A stretch of 40,156 bases of DNA from Welwitschia mirabilis. Lineage: Eukaryota > Gnetophyta > Gnetopsida > Welwitschiales. The translations under genes and the position numbers were made by a program. The stretch is taken from assembly GCA_051453625.1 (NCBI GenBank), contig JBOZIK010000001.1, positions 152,519,924 through 152,560,079 of the forward strand, written 5' to 3'. Below are positions 23,205 to 35,012 of the stretch, piece after piece; the stretch's first letter is position 1, and each line of letters opens with the position of its first letter. Under the pieces are notes generated by a model. That model saw nothing but the letters and a program-made list of their open reading frames with translations, was not told the DNA's origin and did no database searches.

Positions 23205-24290
23205 AAAAAGCCATTAATTAGGATTAGTAAGTATCATGAACTCATAAGTAGATGGAATGGTTGAATGATAGATTTTAAGGCAATGACCATTTAATTTGAT
23301 TTGGTAATGTATTTTGGGATTTTCTATGAGAAAAGAATCATTAGAAAACATTTACTAAATTTTATAAGGACCCAATCACTTAGAAATTAACTTCCTTAGA
23401 AACAAATATAACTAAGAGTTGTATAGTAAGATCAAGTCCTCTTGTTGAAATGTCTTTAATTGGATGTGTTGATCATAAATCTCTTTTATTTTTTATTTAT
23501 TGATTTTTCTGTTTTTATGAGCATCATTTCTAATCTCTTTTAGTTCATTAAGTTGATTAAGTCTATTTTCTCTTGCCAAGTTAAGGTTAAGGTTCATGTT
23601 TTTTACATTTTAATATGCTTTATCCTTAAGCTCTACATGAGGATGGAATACTTTTTCACAAATCAATTTCTAGGGTAACATACGTAGAGGGTTTTTATAA
23701 GATAAGCCCATAAGACATTACTTAGTTTCTAAGACCAATCCTTCCTAGTTGAACTTACCACAGTTTGTAAAATTTTCTTAACTTTTATATTGGTAACCTT
23801 AATGTATCCACTAGTTTATGAATGATATGGTGTTGCAACTTTATAAGTAATGCCATACTTGATTAAGATCTTATTAAAGATTTATTTTTGCAAAAATGAG
23901 TACCACCATCACTAATCAAGCATCTAGGATAGCTAAATTTAGATAAAATGTTGGTCTTAAAAATGTTCACTATAGTTTTAGCATCATCTTAAAAGGATAA
24001 TCTTCTACCCATTTTTTAACATAATCAATGCATACTAAAATATACTATCACTCATTAAAAGGTGGGTATGGTCCTTGGTAATAAATTCCCCATACATTAA
24101 AAGGTTCTATAGCTAAGATAGAATTCAAAGGCATGATGCCCCTCCTATAAATACTCCTAAGTTTCTAACATTTTTCGTATGATTTATAGAAAATATATGA
24201 GTCTTTAAATATGGTAAATTAATAAAATTCATATTGCAAGATATAGATAGAAGTATTATAGAAGAGAAATGTCCATCACAAGTTTTAAAA
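23205..24290 (-). pseudogene. Integrase remnant, Athila-type (element C)
   Basis: Minus-strand segments appear in order. They are a zinc-binding region remnant from about 24280 with FKDSYIFYKSYEKC, then MPLNSILAIEPFNVWGIYY, the core with CIDYVKKWVEDYPF, and LISDGGTHFCKN (about 23920). Next come KYGITYKVATPYHS, TSGYIKVTN and DWS-KLSNVLWAY. The C-terminal part has HVELKDKAY, LNELKEIRND and KLISKWLGPYKI. The HVELKDKAY segment corresponds to the CHLPVELEHKAYW signature of Athila integrases. The first two catalytic Asp residues are present. The third position, normally Glu in a VEVSN-type motif, is Lys in YIKVTN, a single G to A change. Stops occur in several places. In a live element it would insert the cDNA into the genome. 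Confidence 0.85.
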
Positions 24291-24540
24291 TAATAAGAGT
24301 TAAGAACATTTTGAATCTCATTTTAAAGAATGCAATGATTTGTTCAGAATAATATTTAAAAAGGTATGGATCATTTCAAAGGGAAATATTTCACATGACT
24401 CAAGAATTTATTATTGTCATAAGAGCATAATGAGGGGAAAAAATTCTAAATATAAGATAGTTAGCAATGTTATCATACTAAGGTAATTCAAAAATTGAGA
24501 AAATATGCTTACTAGGGAATGAATAACTGATAGTAGTATC

Positions 24541-24960
24541 TTATAGGTCATTATGAGAGATACAAGATAAGTGATCAACAACTACATTATTAATAACCTT
24601 CTTATCCCTAATTTTAAGATAATACTTGTATAGTAAAACCATCCATCTAATAAGTCTAGGATTGATATCTTTTTTGATAAAATGATATCCAAGTGTTAAG
24701 TGATTTTTGTAGTTCATAATCTTAGATCCTAAAAGGTATTGATTAAACATTTCTAAAGAAAAAAAAATTGCAAATACTCTTTGTTAGTGATGGTATAATT
24801 ACATTGATTATCATTGAGGATTTTGCTAGCATAATAGACAACTATTAATCACTTCTTTATTTTCTAGTCTAAAAGAGCATTAACTACATAGTCATTTGCA
24901 TCACAGACAATCTAAAAGGGTAGTAACCAATTGGATGATTAGATAATAGGTTCTAAACTA
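24541..24960 (-). pseudogene. RNase H remnant, Athila-type (element C)
   Basis: An open frame at 24750-24541 (69 codons) reads FNQYLLGSKIMNYKNHLTL, then INPRLIRWMVLLYKYYLKI and RDKKVINNVVVDHLS. These match the YLVGSKVIVYTDHAAL, KPRLIRWILLLQEF and RDKKGVENVVADHLSRL segments of plant gypsy RNase H. The Asp of the TDH motif is Asn here (KNH). Further upstream, CDANDYVVNALLD and VVYYASKILNDNQ (about 24905-24800) give the first catalytic Asp region and the YYASRTLxxAQ segment. RT lies directly upstream and integrase downstream, the normal gypsy order. It would remove the RNA template strand during reverse transcription. Confidence 0.85.
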
Positions 24961-25019
24961 AGTTTTTTTTTTTTTTTAAGTGGATCAAAAAATTATTAAC
25001 ATTAATGGGTCCATTTAAA

Positions 25020-25990
25020 ATAAACATCTTTACCTAGAAGATCACATAATGGTTTAGCAATTTTGCTAAAGTTAGCAATGAATACTCTATAATGTCTAGC
25101 ATGCCTAAGAAAAGATCTAACATCTCTAATTTCCTATAAGGTAGATAGTTAGATAATCAAGAAAACTTTTGTATGGTATACTTAGATCCTACTTTTGAAA
25201 ATGATGTAGCCTAATATAATACCTCTATTCATCATGAAGTGCCACTTTTCCCAATTTAAGAATAAACATTTTTTGATGCACCTAAGAAGAACAAGCTCAA
25301 GATTTATAAAAGAATTCTCAAAAGTGTCTTCATATACTTTAAGATCATCCATGAAGATTTTAATACAAGTTTCTAAAAGGTCAAAAAAATGGTAAGCTTA
25401 TAAGGTTGTAAGGTGATGGGTGTATTACAAAATCCAAAGGGCAAAAAAAAATTGATCTAACTATAACCTAAATATCTATTTAAGAAGCAATAAAAGAGGT
25501 AACTAGCTAATTGCTCAAGTATTTAATTAGAAAATGGTAAAGGAAAATGACCTTTTTTTAGTCTTAACATTAATTTTTCTATAATCTATGCACATTCTTC
25601 ACTTCATAGTAGGACCAGTAGGGATAAGTTTATTGTTTCCATTATGTAATACTATAAATATCATATAATTGACTATTATTTGAATTGGACTTACCCACTT
25701 ACTATCAGAGATAGAATAGATAATACCATTATTTAAAAGTTTAATTACCTCATTGTTCATAAATTTTTTTAATATTAGATTAGTTCTTTACTAGATGCAT
25801 GTAAATGCTAGGATCGATGCCCATAATGCTTGAAAAAGTTTATTCTATAGATTGCTTATGTCTCTTAAAAAGGTTGAGTAAAAAATCCTTTTAGATGAAA
25901 GATAAGATTGAACTAATTACTACATGATAATTTCAAATTTTTTCAAGAAAATCATATTTAAGATCATTTGGTAATGGTTTTAACTTAATA
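25020..25990 (-). pseudogene. Reverse transcriptase remnant, Athila-type (element C)
   Basis: Minus-strand segments in order are LKPLPNDLKYDFLE (about 25985), HKQSIE-TFSSIMGIDPS, KLLNNGIIYSISDSKWVSP (about 25735-25680) and GNNKLIPTGPT. RMCIDYRKINVKTKK follows (about 25600), then IKIFMDDLKVYEDTFENSF with the catalytic FMDD at 25356-25341. Last come LNWEKWHFMMNRGIILGY and RSFLRHARHYRVFIANFSK. These follow Athila RT almost residue by residue from fingers to thumb. The two Asp of the active site are kept, but the frame is interrupted by stops and shifts, and the middle of the palm is the most eroded. It would copy the element RNA into DNA. Confidence 0.9.
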
Positions 25991-27339
25991 ATAGGCTTAT
26001 CCTCATAGATCATGGTTGAATCTAGTTCATATGAAGAAGAGAATGTAAGGTAATCATAAGAAGAATTAGGTTTTATTTATTTGACTATCACTACTCATGT
26101 TAAGATTCTCAGGATTAGGTACTAAGGATGTAGGAATATCCTCTCTTTCTTATTGAATAAATGTCTAAAAAATTTGAGTTTTGGTTTAGTTTAATTATTG
26201 AGTATTATATTTAAGTCTTTGTAAGGTGGAATAGATTTGTTAGTTATCACACTCTTAGTTTTGACTAACTTTTATTTTAAACTCTATGAATCTCATAAGG
26301 ATGTCTTCTAAGGAATTTGAAAAGGATTATTAAATTTTGGAAGATGAAGAATATTGGTTAAAAGATAAAGAGTATAACAAATAGTGATTATATGAAAATG
26401 AAAGATAAGGATTAGAAGGTAAATGAAATTAATAATGAAATGTGGAATAAGAGTCATGAGAAAAGGTAAAAGGAAAACATTCAAAATTCTTTTAGTAAGA
26501 TGAAGGATATTTAGATTCAAAATCATGGAAGTAAGATAAAGGTGATCATTGGGTGAGGAAGTGTTAAATTTCCATTTAGAATCATAAGGATATTAAGTAA
26601 TAAATGGAAGGAAATCTAGGTATTGATATCAAAGGTAATCCCTTACCGTTTTCCTAGGTTGAGGACTAGACGGAAAATGAGATTTATGATTTTAGACAAA
26701 AGAGTAAGGACTATAATTCATATTATAAAGAAAGATTTCTTAGAGTATACTATAATAAAATAGTTGGTAAAAATTAATGTTTCTAGATGAACATGGTCAT
26801 TAAAAGGTATCTGAAGGTTATAAATATTTTACTCATAAAAGATGAAAGAATTATGATTTAGAAGGTTGATGGCACTAGTGATACAGGATGATGTGCTAGT
26901 TATTTAACATAGCATTGGTTATTTAAAATATTATAAAATAGATCTTATAATGACTAATATTTTGAAAAGGTAGATTATTATATCTAATTGATATATTAAT
27001 ATTAGGTATCAATGTCATAAAGGAATAATGCAAAAATGCAAAAAATAAAATACTATGTAATGAAACAATAATGTAAGAATTGAAATTGCATGTATTAAAT
27101 CACTTCCTTAAACTTTGATGATGATGACCTTCTTCAAATTAATCTTCACATACCTACTAATCAAGTCACCTAATATAGATAAGAGAAGAAGAAATAGAAA
27201 GATGGTAGAGAGAGATAGAGAGAGAAGAAAGAATTCTTTTGTTGTTTTTCTTACTTTGTTTTAAACCTAAAAAAGGCTAGCCCCTATAAGAAGATTCAAT
27301 ATACTATTCTAGATTATTTTTACAAGAAAGAAAAAAATA
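25991..27339 (-). other. Upstream part of element C, gag and protease not recognised
   Basis: The position fits gag and protease, but I see no zinc knuckle and no protease active site. From about 26280 to 27000 the plus strand is rich in A and G, which gives a chance hydrophobic frame on the minus strand (26526-26308, full of Leu, Ile and Phe) that does not look like a gene. About 2.5 kb would be expected for gag and protease, so part is missing or lost in the gap. Confidence 0.5.
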
Positions 27340-27439
27340 NNNNNNNNNNNNNNNNNNNNNNNNNNNNNNNNNNNNNNNNNNNNNNNNNNNNNNNNNNNNN
27401 NNNNNNNNNNNNNNNNNNNNNNNNNNNNNNNNNNNNNNN
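27340..27439. other. Assembly gap, 100 N
   Basis: Falls between the gag side and the leader of element C. Confidence 0.99.
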
Positions 27440-27595
27440 AAGCATGTGATGATATGGAATATGATTGTTATAATGGTAAATATGTATTTTCCCTATCATT
27501 GTCTCTTACTAGAACTATAAGAAGATATAAGGCATTTCCTATGATTAGCGATGGAGGTTACTAATCGATATTTTGGTTAAGTAATTGGGGTTTAT
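27440..27595. repeat. Diverged single unit of the 98-bp repeat
   Basis: The order ccctatcattgtctcttac, ttactaatcgatattttggt and taagtaattggggttta follows, with many changes, the last unit of the array at 325-430 (ccctccaattgacatagac, taatggatattttggc, caagtgaccagggggttca). It is on the same strand as that array, although element C runs the other way. Confidence 0.45.
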
Positions 27596-27726
27596 TAGAA
27601 AAAAAAGAAAAATAAAAAAATAAAAGAAATAAAAACACAAAGAAAATAAGGAAAGAAGAAAAATAAGTCACTATATTATATTTCATCAATCAAGTACTAG
27701 GCACAATCAATACTAATCCGCTAGTA

Positions 27727-27757
<31 letters not shown>

Positions 27758-27930
27758 CAAAAAAAAAAAAAAAAAACACAGAAAGAAAAATAAGCCAATT
27801 GAGATAAAACTTACATAATACACCATTCACTAGAAGAAAAGGAAAAAAAAATAGTAATACTAAAGAAAAGAATAAGAAAAAAATAAAAGAACTAAAAATG
27901 TGTATAATAATGTAAATTTCGTGCATGCTC
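27596..27930. repeat. A-rich low-complexity tract with poly(A)
   Basis: The plus strand is mostly A with some G for over 300 bp, including a run of about 50 bases at 27729-27778 that is A apart from a single C, ending in acaca. It lies in the leader of element C, between gap and LTR. The minus-strand frame here (27926-27690) is a Phe-rich artefact of poly(A). Confidence 0.75.
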
Positions 27931-27952
27931 CACTGTAGCTACCATATCATTA
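27930..27952 (-). promoter_or_regulatory. Possible primer-binding site of element C
   Basis: The minus strand reads tggtagctacagtggagc near the inner edge of the right LTR. It keeps TGG, the final GGAG and the spacing of the TGGCGCCGTTGCCGGGGAG type, but differs at many positions. Position is the main support. Confidence 0.3.
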
Positions 27953-27964
27953 TCGCTAGCAATA

Positions 27965-29192
27965 ATGATAAAAAGCTCTTCATAGTGAACTTTAGCTACA
28001 ATTTTATGTATCATTAATATAAAGTAATATATAAGATCATCCTAGGAAGAAAATCCTATGTGATAAAATCTAACTTTTACCAAAGAAACTAGGACTTTTG
28101 TTTATAGTATAGTTTCAATGTCATTCTTTCACATGGATAGATGTGATGAATTATTAATAAAGTAAGCATAATGAAAGATGAGTAAAATATATTTAATATT
28201 TAGCATGATGAAGTCCAAGATAGCAAGACTCTTTAGTTAAGCTTATGTAGCTTCACTCCTTAAGTTTAATAATCAAGCTCAAGTATGGTGACATAATGTT
28301 ATCCACTATATGAATGTTGGTGATGTCTCTAAGCCACTCTAACTTTCATAATAAGAATATTATAAGAATGAGAATAGGGCTCTTCCAATATTTATAAAAT
28401 AAAGATTCATGTTATGAAAATGAAGGGAAAATAAGAATCACACATGAAATCTTAAATTACTTAATATGCCTTAGCTAGATTAAGCATAACAAGTATAAAG
28501 TCAACTTGGTATTAAATCAATGAAATAGGAAAAGAACATGAAACACTGTATTGTCAAATGGTTAAAAGCATAAAAATAATAAAAAGAACTCAATGATAAT
28601 CTAAGGAACATCATAGTAGCTTGAAAGTTAGCCCATCCCTAATGGAAGAATTAGAAAGAACTCATAATTAAAGCTTCAATGATATTCTTGTAATGATATA
28701 ATAATGAATGCCTTTAATTGAAATAAAGTAAGCTACTCATAGGTTAAATTAGGGTTTCTAAGCCTAGTGGGATTACTCTTTACAGTGTCTAAGTTGTAAT
28801 GGTTAGTTCTTTAGTCATAGGACCAAATTAATAGATTTCTCTTAGGAAATATTTATCTTTTAGAAAATGACTTCAGATATGTTCTGGATGAATTACTTAT
28901 AACATTAAGGATAAAAAATATAAGTATTAACCTATTTTATGCATAATAACTAGTGTTGCAAGACATAGAACTAGCATCAATGACGACATTAATAAGCATA
29001 CCTTCATCTTTTTCTATCATGCTCTAAATCTTGCTAATGTTCTATAAAATGATAACATTAAGGTACATTATTACTAAAATAAATTGTAGCAGTCTTAAGT
29101 ATAATAGATGATAAAAATATCATAATAATAAATTAAGCATACTGACATGGTCTAGATATCTCGATGTAAATGTAAATTTTTGCATGTTATTA
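27965..29192 (-). repeat. 5' LTR of element C
   Basis: Matches 19705-20998 over about 1.2 kb in the same orientation. Landmarks are agcataatgaaagatgagt, aagaatattataag and aattaagcata. The outer end (tgttatta, 29185-29192) is a changed form of the tgttatca at 20991-20998. Confidence 0.8.
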
Positions 29193-31111
29193 CTTTTCCT
29201 TCTTAAGTAATACACCTGTATAATATTTTCCATGTAAATATATTAAAAATGTATATATAGATATATCTCATGTATTAAATTAGTTTCATATTTAAGTGTA
29301 ACCTAGCTGTTTGAGTATAGAGAAGTCAAAAATCATGTTAGACTAAAGAACTCTTACTTTATAAAATAAGGAGATCCATTAAGTAAAGATAAGATGGAGT
29401 AATCACTATCTTAATGAATCTACTTAGTAGCTAGAAAAAATGATGACAGATTAATATTCAAATATTTTTGAATCACGTAATATTTAGTTAGATATTTTTA
29501 AATTTTTTAAGTATTCCAATTGTTAAGAGTGAATCATTGTATATGGGGAAATACATTATATCCCATATTTTGTAAACTTTTAATTACTTTTATATTATAC
29601 ATGTTAGCATTTTAATTACATAATACTTTTTTATATTAAATTTTTAATAGAAAAATCTTATTTAATTAGATACTTTATGGAAACTAATGTTTAATTTTAT
29701 AACCAATAATGTATTATCATTTTCTTATAATATAGATTATGCTTAACTTTGAATCATGCATAATTTTATAATTTTTTAAGTAATTATCTTAATTTTTAGT
29801 GGTTTTTCTAATTTTATCATTTTTAATAATTATTTCATGAAATTTATTATTTCCTATAAAAATAAATTAATAAGAAAAATCTATCCAAATGTTAGAAATA
29901 AATAATTTGACTTATGTAAAGGCATATAATTTACATGGTAAAATTATTAATTGAAAATTTTACTAAAAGGTATAAATAATAAAAAATATTAACATAAAGA
30001 CATATAAAATATTTAATCATCTATGTTTTCCATCTAAGTTTAAAAAAAGTAAACTTACTCAATAAAATTAAATTTTTAATGTAGTTGGTAAAAGAAATGG
30101 ATTAAAAAATGGAGTGCACTACATTCTATTATGACATTGTTGTTCTTGTGTTTTTTATTGATAGATATTGAGATTAATAAGCATGTAAACAAGTACATGC
30201 ACTATTATCCATAAACTAAGAAGGCTGAAAGAGTGTATTTTAGGCTTTTATGACTTTTATTCTTCCTAATGTTTGTAAATGTATTTCATTATTCATTGGA
30301 ATTAGAACAATTTGTCTTATTGTAACACATGAAAGTTTCAAAATTTGTGTAGAAGAAAATATTTATTCTTTTAATGGATATTATATATTATTTTATTTAT
30401 GTTTTGAATTGATTAAACATGTTTACAAGCCTATGAAGTATTAAAAATAAATTAACATGAGAAAATGATGTATATAATTAACCTTGCTAATTAAACCAAA
30501 GAAATACTCACACTAAATAAATGCATAAGTCACAAGTATGATATCTTCTTATCAGTAATACATCAATTTCACTTATTACTGAATCCTAACCAAAATGCTA
30601 ATGATCTGTCTTATCAATTTGATATGATTAATCTTATCTAATTTAATATGATCATATTACCTTATGGGTAAAAAGATATGTGAGGTATTTAACTACTTAT
30701 ATCAAGAATCTTTACTCTATTATTTACATACAAATAGATATTTTTATTCTCTTGAAAACCAATTTTTAATTTTTATGCAAATGTATGCTATCAAATTCCC
30801 TTTCCATTCTTTCATCTTCTTCTTTTATCTTTTCATCCTCTTGATTTTTAGTGTGGCATTTGAAGCTTGAATCTTAAATCATTGAGCTAAGAACTTTGGA
30901 TCTCATAAGTTTATCAAATCTTCATAACTCTCCATCAAGTAGTACTCTCTAAACATTTCTTTTCTGAGTAGGTTTTCTCTACTTATGTTGTTCCTATATT
31001 ATCTCTTTTTATAAATAAAATTAATGTCATGCTAAAGCATCACATTAGGCCATTACATATGCTTATTATAATTTTTATTATATTGAAATTATTCATTCTA
31101 TCATGTTCAAA
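29193..31111. other. AT-rich DNA, no gene recognised
   Basis: Very AT-rich, with many long T and A runs. Short open frames at 30250-30444 and 30664-30870 are hydrophobic, lack any motif and are expected by chance. This may be genomic background between insertions. Confidence 0.5.
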
Positions 31112-31183
31112 CTAAGATGAGAGATATATTTGAGGGATCTCTTTACATGCTTGATTGATAAGGTTACTAATGAAAAAATATAA
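31112..31183. repeat. Isolated partial unit of the 98-bp repeat, ending at a gap
   Basis: The string gagggatctctttacatgct (31132-31151), preceded by ctaagatgaga at 31112, matches the first unit of the array at 141-180. The similarity runs into the gap at 31184, so further copies may be hidden there. Confidence 0.7.
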
Positions 31184-31294
31184 NNNNNNNNNNNNNNNNN
31201 NNNNNNNNNNNNNNNNNNNNNNNNNNNNNNNNNNNNNNNNNNNNNNNNNNNNNNNNNNNNNNNNNNNNNNNNNNNNNNNNNNNNNNNNNNNNNN
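31184..31294. other. Assembly gap, 111 N
   Basis: Non-round length. It begins within a repeat unit. Confidence 0.99.
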
Positions 31295-32307
31295 TATGAT
31301 GGGTTATCTGATCCTCAGTCTTATTTCCACTAGTTAGTCCTTCATGTCAATCCTAAAGCTTATTAAATTTATTTACCTTAAATTAATCTAGTACATTAAT
31401 TATTTTTGGTTAGTGTAGGTTTGCATTAGTGACCAGCTTATAATGTATCTAAATACTTTCAAAATAGTAAACTAATTTAATGGAATGCTCAAAAACAAAC
31501 CATAATATAAATAAACTATTAGAATAACCATGCAGCTTAACCTACCAGAATAATATGTAGACTTAAATCATTAAAAGCTTTATAAAGAAACTTCTTTTCT
31601 TTCTACTTTTGACATATAATAAAGACACAAAATCAAAACATAGACTTTTTCAAAAATGACTATTCTTGACAAAAAAGAGTGTTTTGATAAAAACCTACTT
31701 ATATACAACAATTTATAAAATGTGGAAAAAAAAAGAGAACTAGAACAAAAGAAACATAACTAGATCCTGTGCACGCATTATTTCTGATTGACATATTATC
31801 TTAATATTAATACTAGGTACTATTAATATTAAGAGTAGGAAATAAATAGCATGCAAATTTTTCAAATCATACACTTTAGCAACACAAGATTCTTTTTAGA
31901 ATATAACAACTTATATTACTTAACAAAAGTAGAAGGATTTACTTTCCTCATATTTTCACATAGACACTGAAGCTTTTAGGAAATAACTTTACAACTTTTC
32001 CTATTATGATCTCTTCACCTAAATGCAATTTCAAGTTTTCTTTAAGTCTTTAAAAAGATATGTATATCTTCTGCTATGCACCTATTTACAAGTGTAGTAG
32101 AAAAAAGTTTGTTGCTTTCCTCTTTCGCCACCTATCTAGTTGTTATATCTGCTTCCTTCTCTATAGCCATCCTTCTCTGACTAACCTGCATCATAAAGTT
32201 AGCTTATAATAACTCAATATCTATTATAATAATATCATACTATTGGCTATCTATTTATCATTTACTTCATTAAAAACATATTGTAAAATATATTATTTTG
32301 GTTTATC
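31295..32307. other. No gene seen; possible 3' LTR of candidate element E
   Basis: AT-rich, without a protein motif. If the polypurine-like tract at 32309-32320 is real, this stretch would be the 3' LTR read on the minus strand from TGATAAACC at 32308. I could not match it to another stretch of the window, so this is only a possibility. Confidence 0.3.
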
Positions 32308-32308
32308 A

Positions 32309-32320
32309 ATTTCCCCCATA
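32309..32320 (-). promoter_or_regulatory. Polypurine-like tract after the 32.4-34.9 kb reading region
   Basis: The minus strand reads gtatgggggaaat followed by tgataaacc, the usual form of a polypurine tract before an LTR TG. It lies about 30 bp after the end of the decayed reading region. Confidence 0.45.
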
Positions 32321-32349
32321 CTTAGACTATTGTTAATCCTTTAACAATA

Positions 32350-34850
32350 TAATTTATATTACTTTTGTAAATGTTTATTCTTTTTCTTTTCTACTATTTT
32401 AAGCCCTAACTAAACCTGTGACTTACTTGATTCCTTCAACTTCTTCATTTCTTTAATTTATTCTTTTAAAATGGTTGGATCATTCAAATTTATGCTCTCT
32501 TTATTCAAATGAGATATCTTAGGCTTCTTTACTATTGATTGTTTATCTTTCTTGGTAGTTGGAGTGCCTTTAAGCTTGATAGGTTGAGTAGAAGAGGGTT
32601 TTTTAGATTCTCTAATTCCAGAAGAGCTTCCATATAGGACAATCCTTATTTCTTATTCACCTTTTATCTTGCAAAAGAAAATCTTTACAAAGGCTTTTTA
32701 AGCATTCTCATACACTATAAAAGTTTATTCCTTTAATCTTTTAGAGAATTTAGATCTTGCTCAGTGATGGTGAAAAGGAAAGTATCCTTTTTAAAGCCTT
32801 TACAAACTTGGAGGAGCTTACTTGATGCTTTCTAACTTTGTCCCATTACTACTTCATCTTTGGTGGTATTTACTTCTTCTAGTGCTTGGTCGAATACTGT
32901 TATGATTGTTTCCCACTCCTTCTTTTTTTTTTTTGTATGATAGAATTTATAACTCTTTCATAATTATTAAAATAATCATACAACTTTTGGAGATAGAAGT
33001 CCATGTTCCATAATACTCTTAGTTCCTCATATTCAAACCATATTCTCTTTTCTAATCAAATCTCTAAAAGCCTATTTTCATAAAGTAATCTGCTTTTTTC
33101 TCTTTTCAACTATTCTATCAGGTCTAATTAGCTAGAGGACCTAATATTTCTTTAACAACATCTAAAATTTTCCATAAGAGCATTTCAAAATTTGCTAGAA
33201 AAGTTTGATATGGAACCGGCTATTTGACTCTTCCTAGGATTAATGCTAATTCATTCTTTAGAATTATTATCAAATTATGCTATAATGAAGGATAATTTAC
33301 AAGTGTAGAAGAAGAAGAAAATTCTACCTTTTCTCTAAGAAGAATGATTTCTTTCTCTTGAACCTCGATCTTCTCCCGCTTAATTTGTATTTGATCCATA
33401 GCTTTGGTCCACTTTTGTTTAAATCTATTATTTTATTCTTATATTTTTATGTACTTTTCATGCATCCCCCTTAAATCTATATAAATATCTTATGAGTGTT
33501 CCTTATTTAAAGGAAAAGGGACGTCATTGTGCATGAAAGTAATGAACTTCTACTACAACTCAATATACTTGGAATTATAATGATTACTATGGGCCATACT
33601 CTTTAAAAGTTCCAAAATGAATTCTTCTTTATTAGCTGGAGGAATCTGTAGTTTTTTGATTTTCTTCCTAAGCTCTTGATCTAATTTCTTAATTTAAGCT
33701 TAAGCACTAGTTAGATAGGATCTATCATATTTCTAAAATTTAAAATAAGAGATTAATCTTCCCTCTAACTACTTATTTTCCTTCTTTGATTTATTGCATT
33801 TTTTTTGGTCAAAAAGAAATTTTGTCTTTATAAAATTCATTCTCTATTTCTAGAAATCTAATTTTCTCTTTTAAATTTGCATTATCTTCCTATAGTTAGT
33901 TCTTTTTTTATAGGAAGGAAGTCAATAAATTTATGCTAGCACATAAAGAATCCATCTTATCCTTCTCTAGTGACTTTGTAAAATACTCTAATTTTTTTGC
34001 AGCCCTAATTGCTAAAGAGTGAATGTATCTGTTTTTTCCTTGAAAGGATCTTGAGGCTACATCTAGATTTCTATCACTAGCTAGCTTGATGAAGGTACCT
34101 CTTTAGTGTCCTAAATACTTAATAGTATTAGAATAAAAACCCCAAATAAAAAAGTAGCTGATAGATCCATACTACTTCTTTTCCTTAGGAAGAATTATGA
34201 AATGTTTTTGTTCAAAAGAATTCTTTTGATCAATGATGAAAATTCTAGTCCTACCTTTGTAATCTTTATGGTATTCCTAATTTGTGATACATCATTGCAT
34301 AAGTATTGAAATATACTAAACCCCACATCAATATTCTTACTAGATGGATCTCCAATGGCATCTATTAAATACACCTGAGGTATGCTCATACCTTTTTATT
34401 TATTAATAATTAGGACAAGATTAGATGATACTATTCTTGAAATGATAAATGCCTTAGGATATTTTACCTTATTTATATACATCCATCTATCTTTATTTGT
34501 AATGTGCTAGAAATATTTTAAACACAGGGTAGTGTCTTCATTCTTTCATGTTTTTGAAATTATTCTTCCATAGGGCACTAACCCAAGTGTCATACTTATT
34601 TCATCTAAATAAACCTATACTAACACATTATTTATGGATGAATATAACATTGAATGTTCTTTAAAGAACATTAAATTCTAGTAGAAAGAATAGACTTCTT
34701 CGCTACTATATTTTTCTAGGAATGTTAACTAGTTCCACTAGCTGAGTTCATTTACCCATTACTTTAGTCTAGTGAAATGGGGATCTTTAAGAATTTTTTT
34801 AAAATTTGAACTTGATATAGTTTTATCTCTTATAGCAAACATTTACCATT
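32350..34850 (-). pseudogene. Decayed ORF of about 830 codons: possible plant-transposon domain, coiled coil, basic tail
   Basis: Read on the minus strand, one long stretch stays protein-like if interrupting stops are passed over. The N-terminal part (about 34850-34150) includes FLEKYSSEEVYSFY, YLDEISMTLGLVPYGRII, WMYINKVKYPKAFIISRIV, IPQVYLIDAIGDPSS and LEFSSLIKRILLNK; an open frame covers 34389-34195. This layout recalls the putative plant transposon protein domain found in many plant retroelement ORFs, which is a family guess from memory. The middle (about 33900-33300) is coiled coil, with MDQIQIKREKIEVQEKE and IRFLEIENEFYKDK. The end (about 32640-32350) is rich in Lys, Ser and Thr (KKPSSTQPIKLKGTPTTKKD). 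Most stops fall where Gln or Trp would fit, as from C to T or G to A change, and some frameshifts are needed. Function unknown. It may be a gag-like or accessory protein of an LTR element. Confidence 0.5.
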
Positions 34851-35002
34851 TTAGCTTTGAAGTTTAACTTCTTTATTGTATGAATTACTCATACAAGAAG
34901 TATATTTAAACTTTAAGCGTCCACCTAGTATTCTGTGAAGAAATGAGATGTTAAATATATAGAAAAACATTAGAAAATAATTTATTTATTTGAAAATTAA
35001 GT

Positions 35003-35012
35003 NNNNNNNNNN
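35003..35012. other. Assembly gap, 10 N
   Basis: Ten N between gt and ccataaaa. Confidence 0.99.

Larger units (their letters stand above)
19705..29192 (-). mobile_element. Element C: Athila-type Ty3/gypsy LTR retrotransposon, decayed
   Basis: Two direct repeats (about 19705-20998 and 27965-29192) flank a minus-strand pol region in the order RT, RNase H, integrase, then a long 3' noncoding part and a polypurine tract. Shared LTR landmarks are aagcataatgaaagatgagt (19899 and 28167) and aattaagcata/gct near the outer ends. Total length is about 9.5 kb. RT, RNase H and integrase all show Athila-type signatures. The space upstream of RT is only about 1.9 kb, including a gap at 27340-27439, and neither gag nor protease is recognisable there. 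No env-like frame follows the integrase. The LTR ends on the internal side are approximate, and I found no target-site duplication. Confidence 0.85.

Noticed and set aside
26308-26526. Hydrophobic minus-strand frame, possible membrane protein
   Set aside because: It is a by-product of A/G-rich plus-strand sequence; no start context, no neighbours and no conservation.
30250-30870. Two plus-strand frames of 64 and 68 codons
   Set aside because: Hydrophobic, motif-free, AT-driven frames of a length expected by chance.
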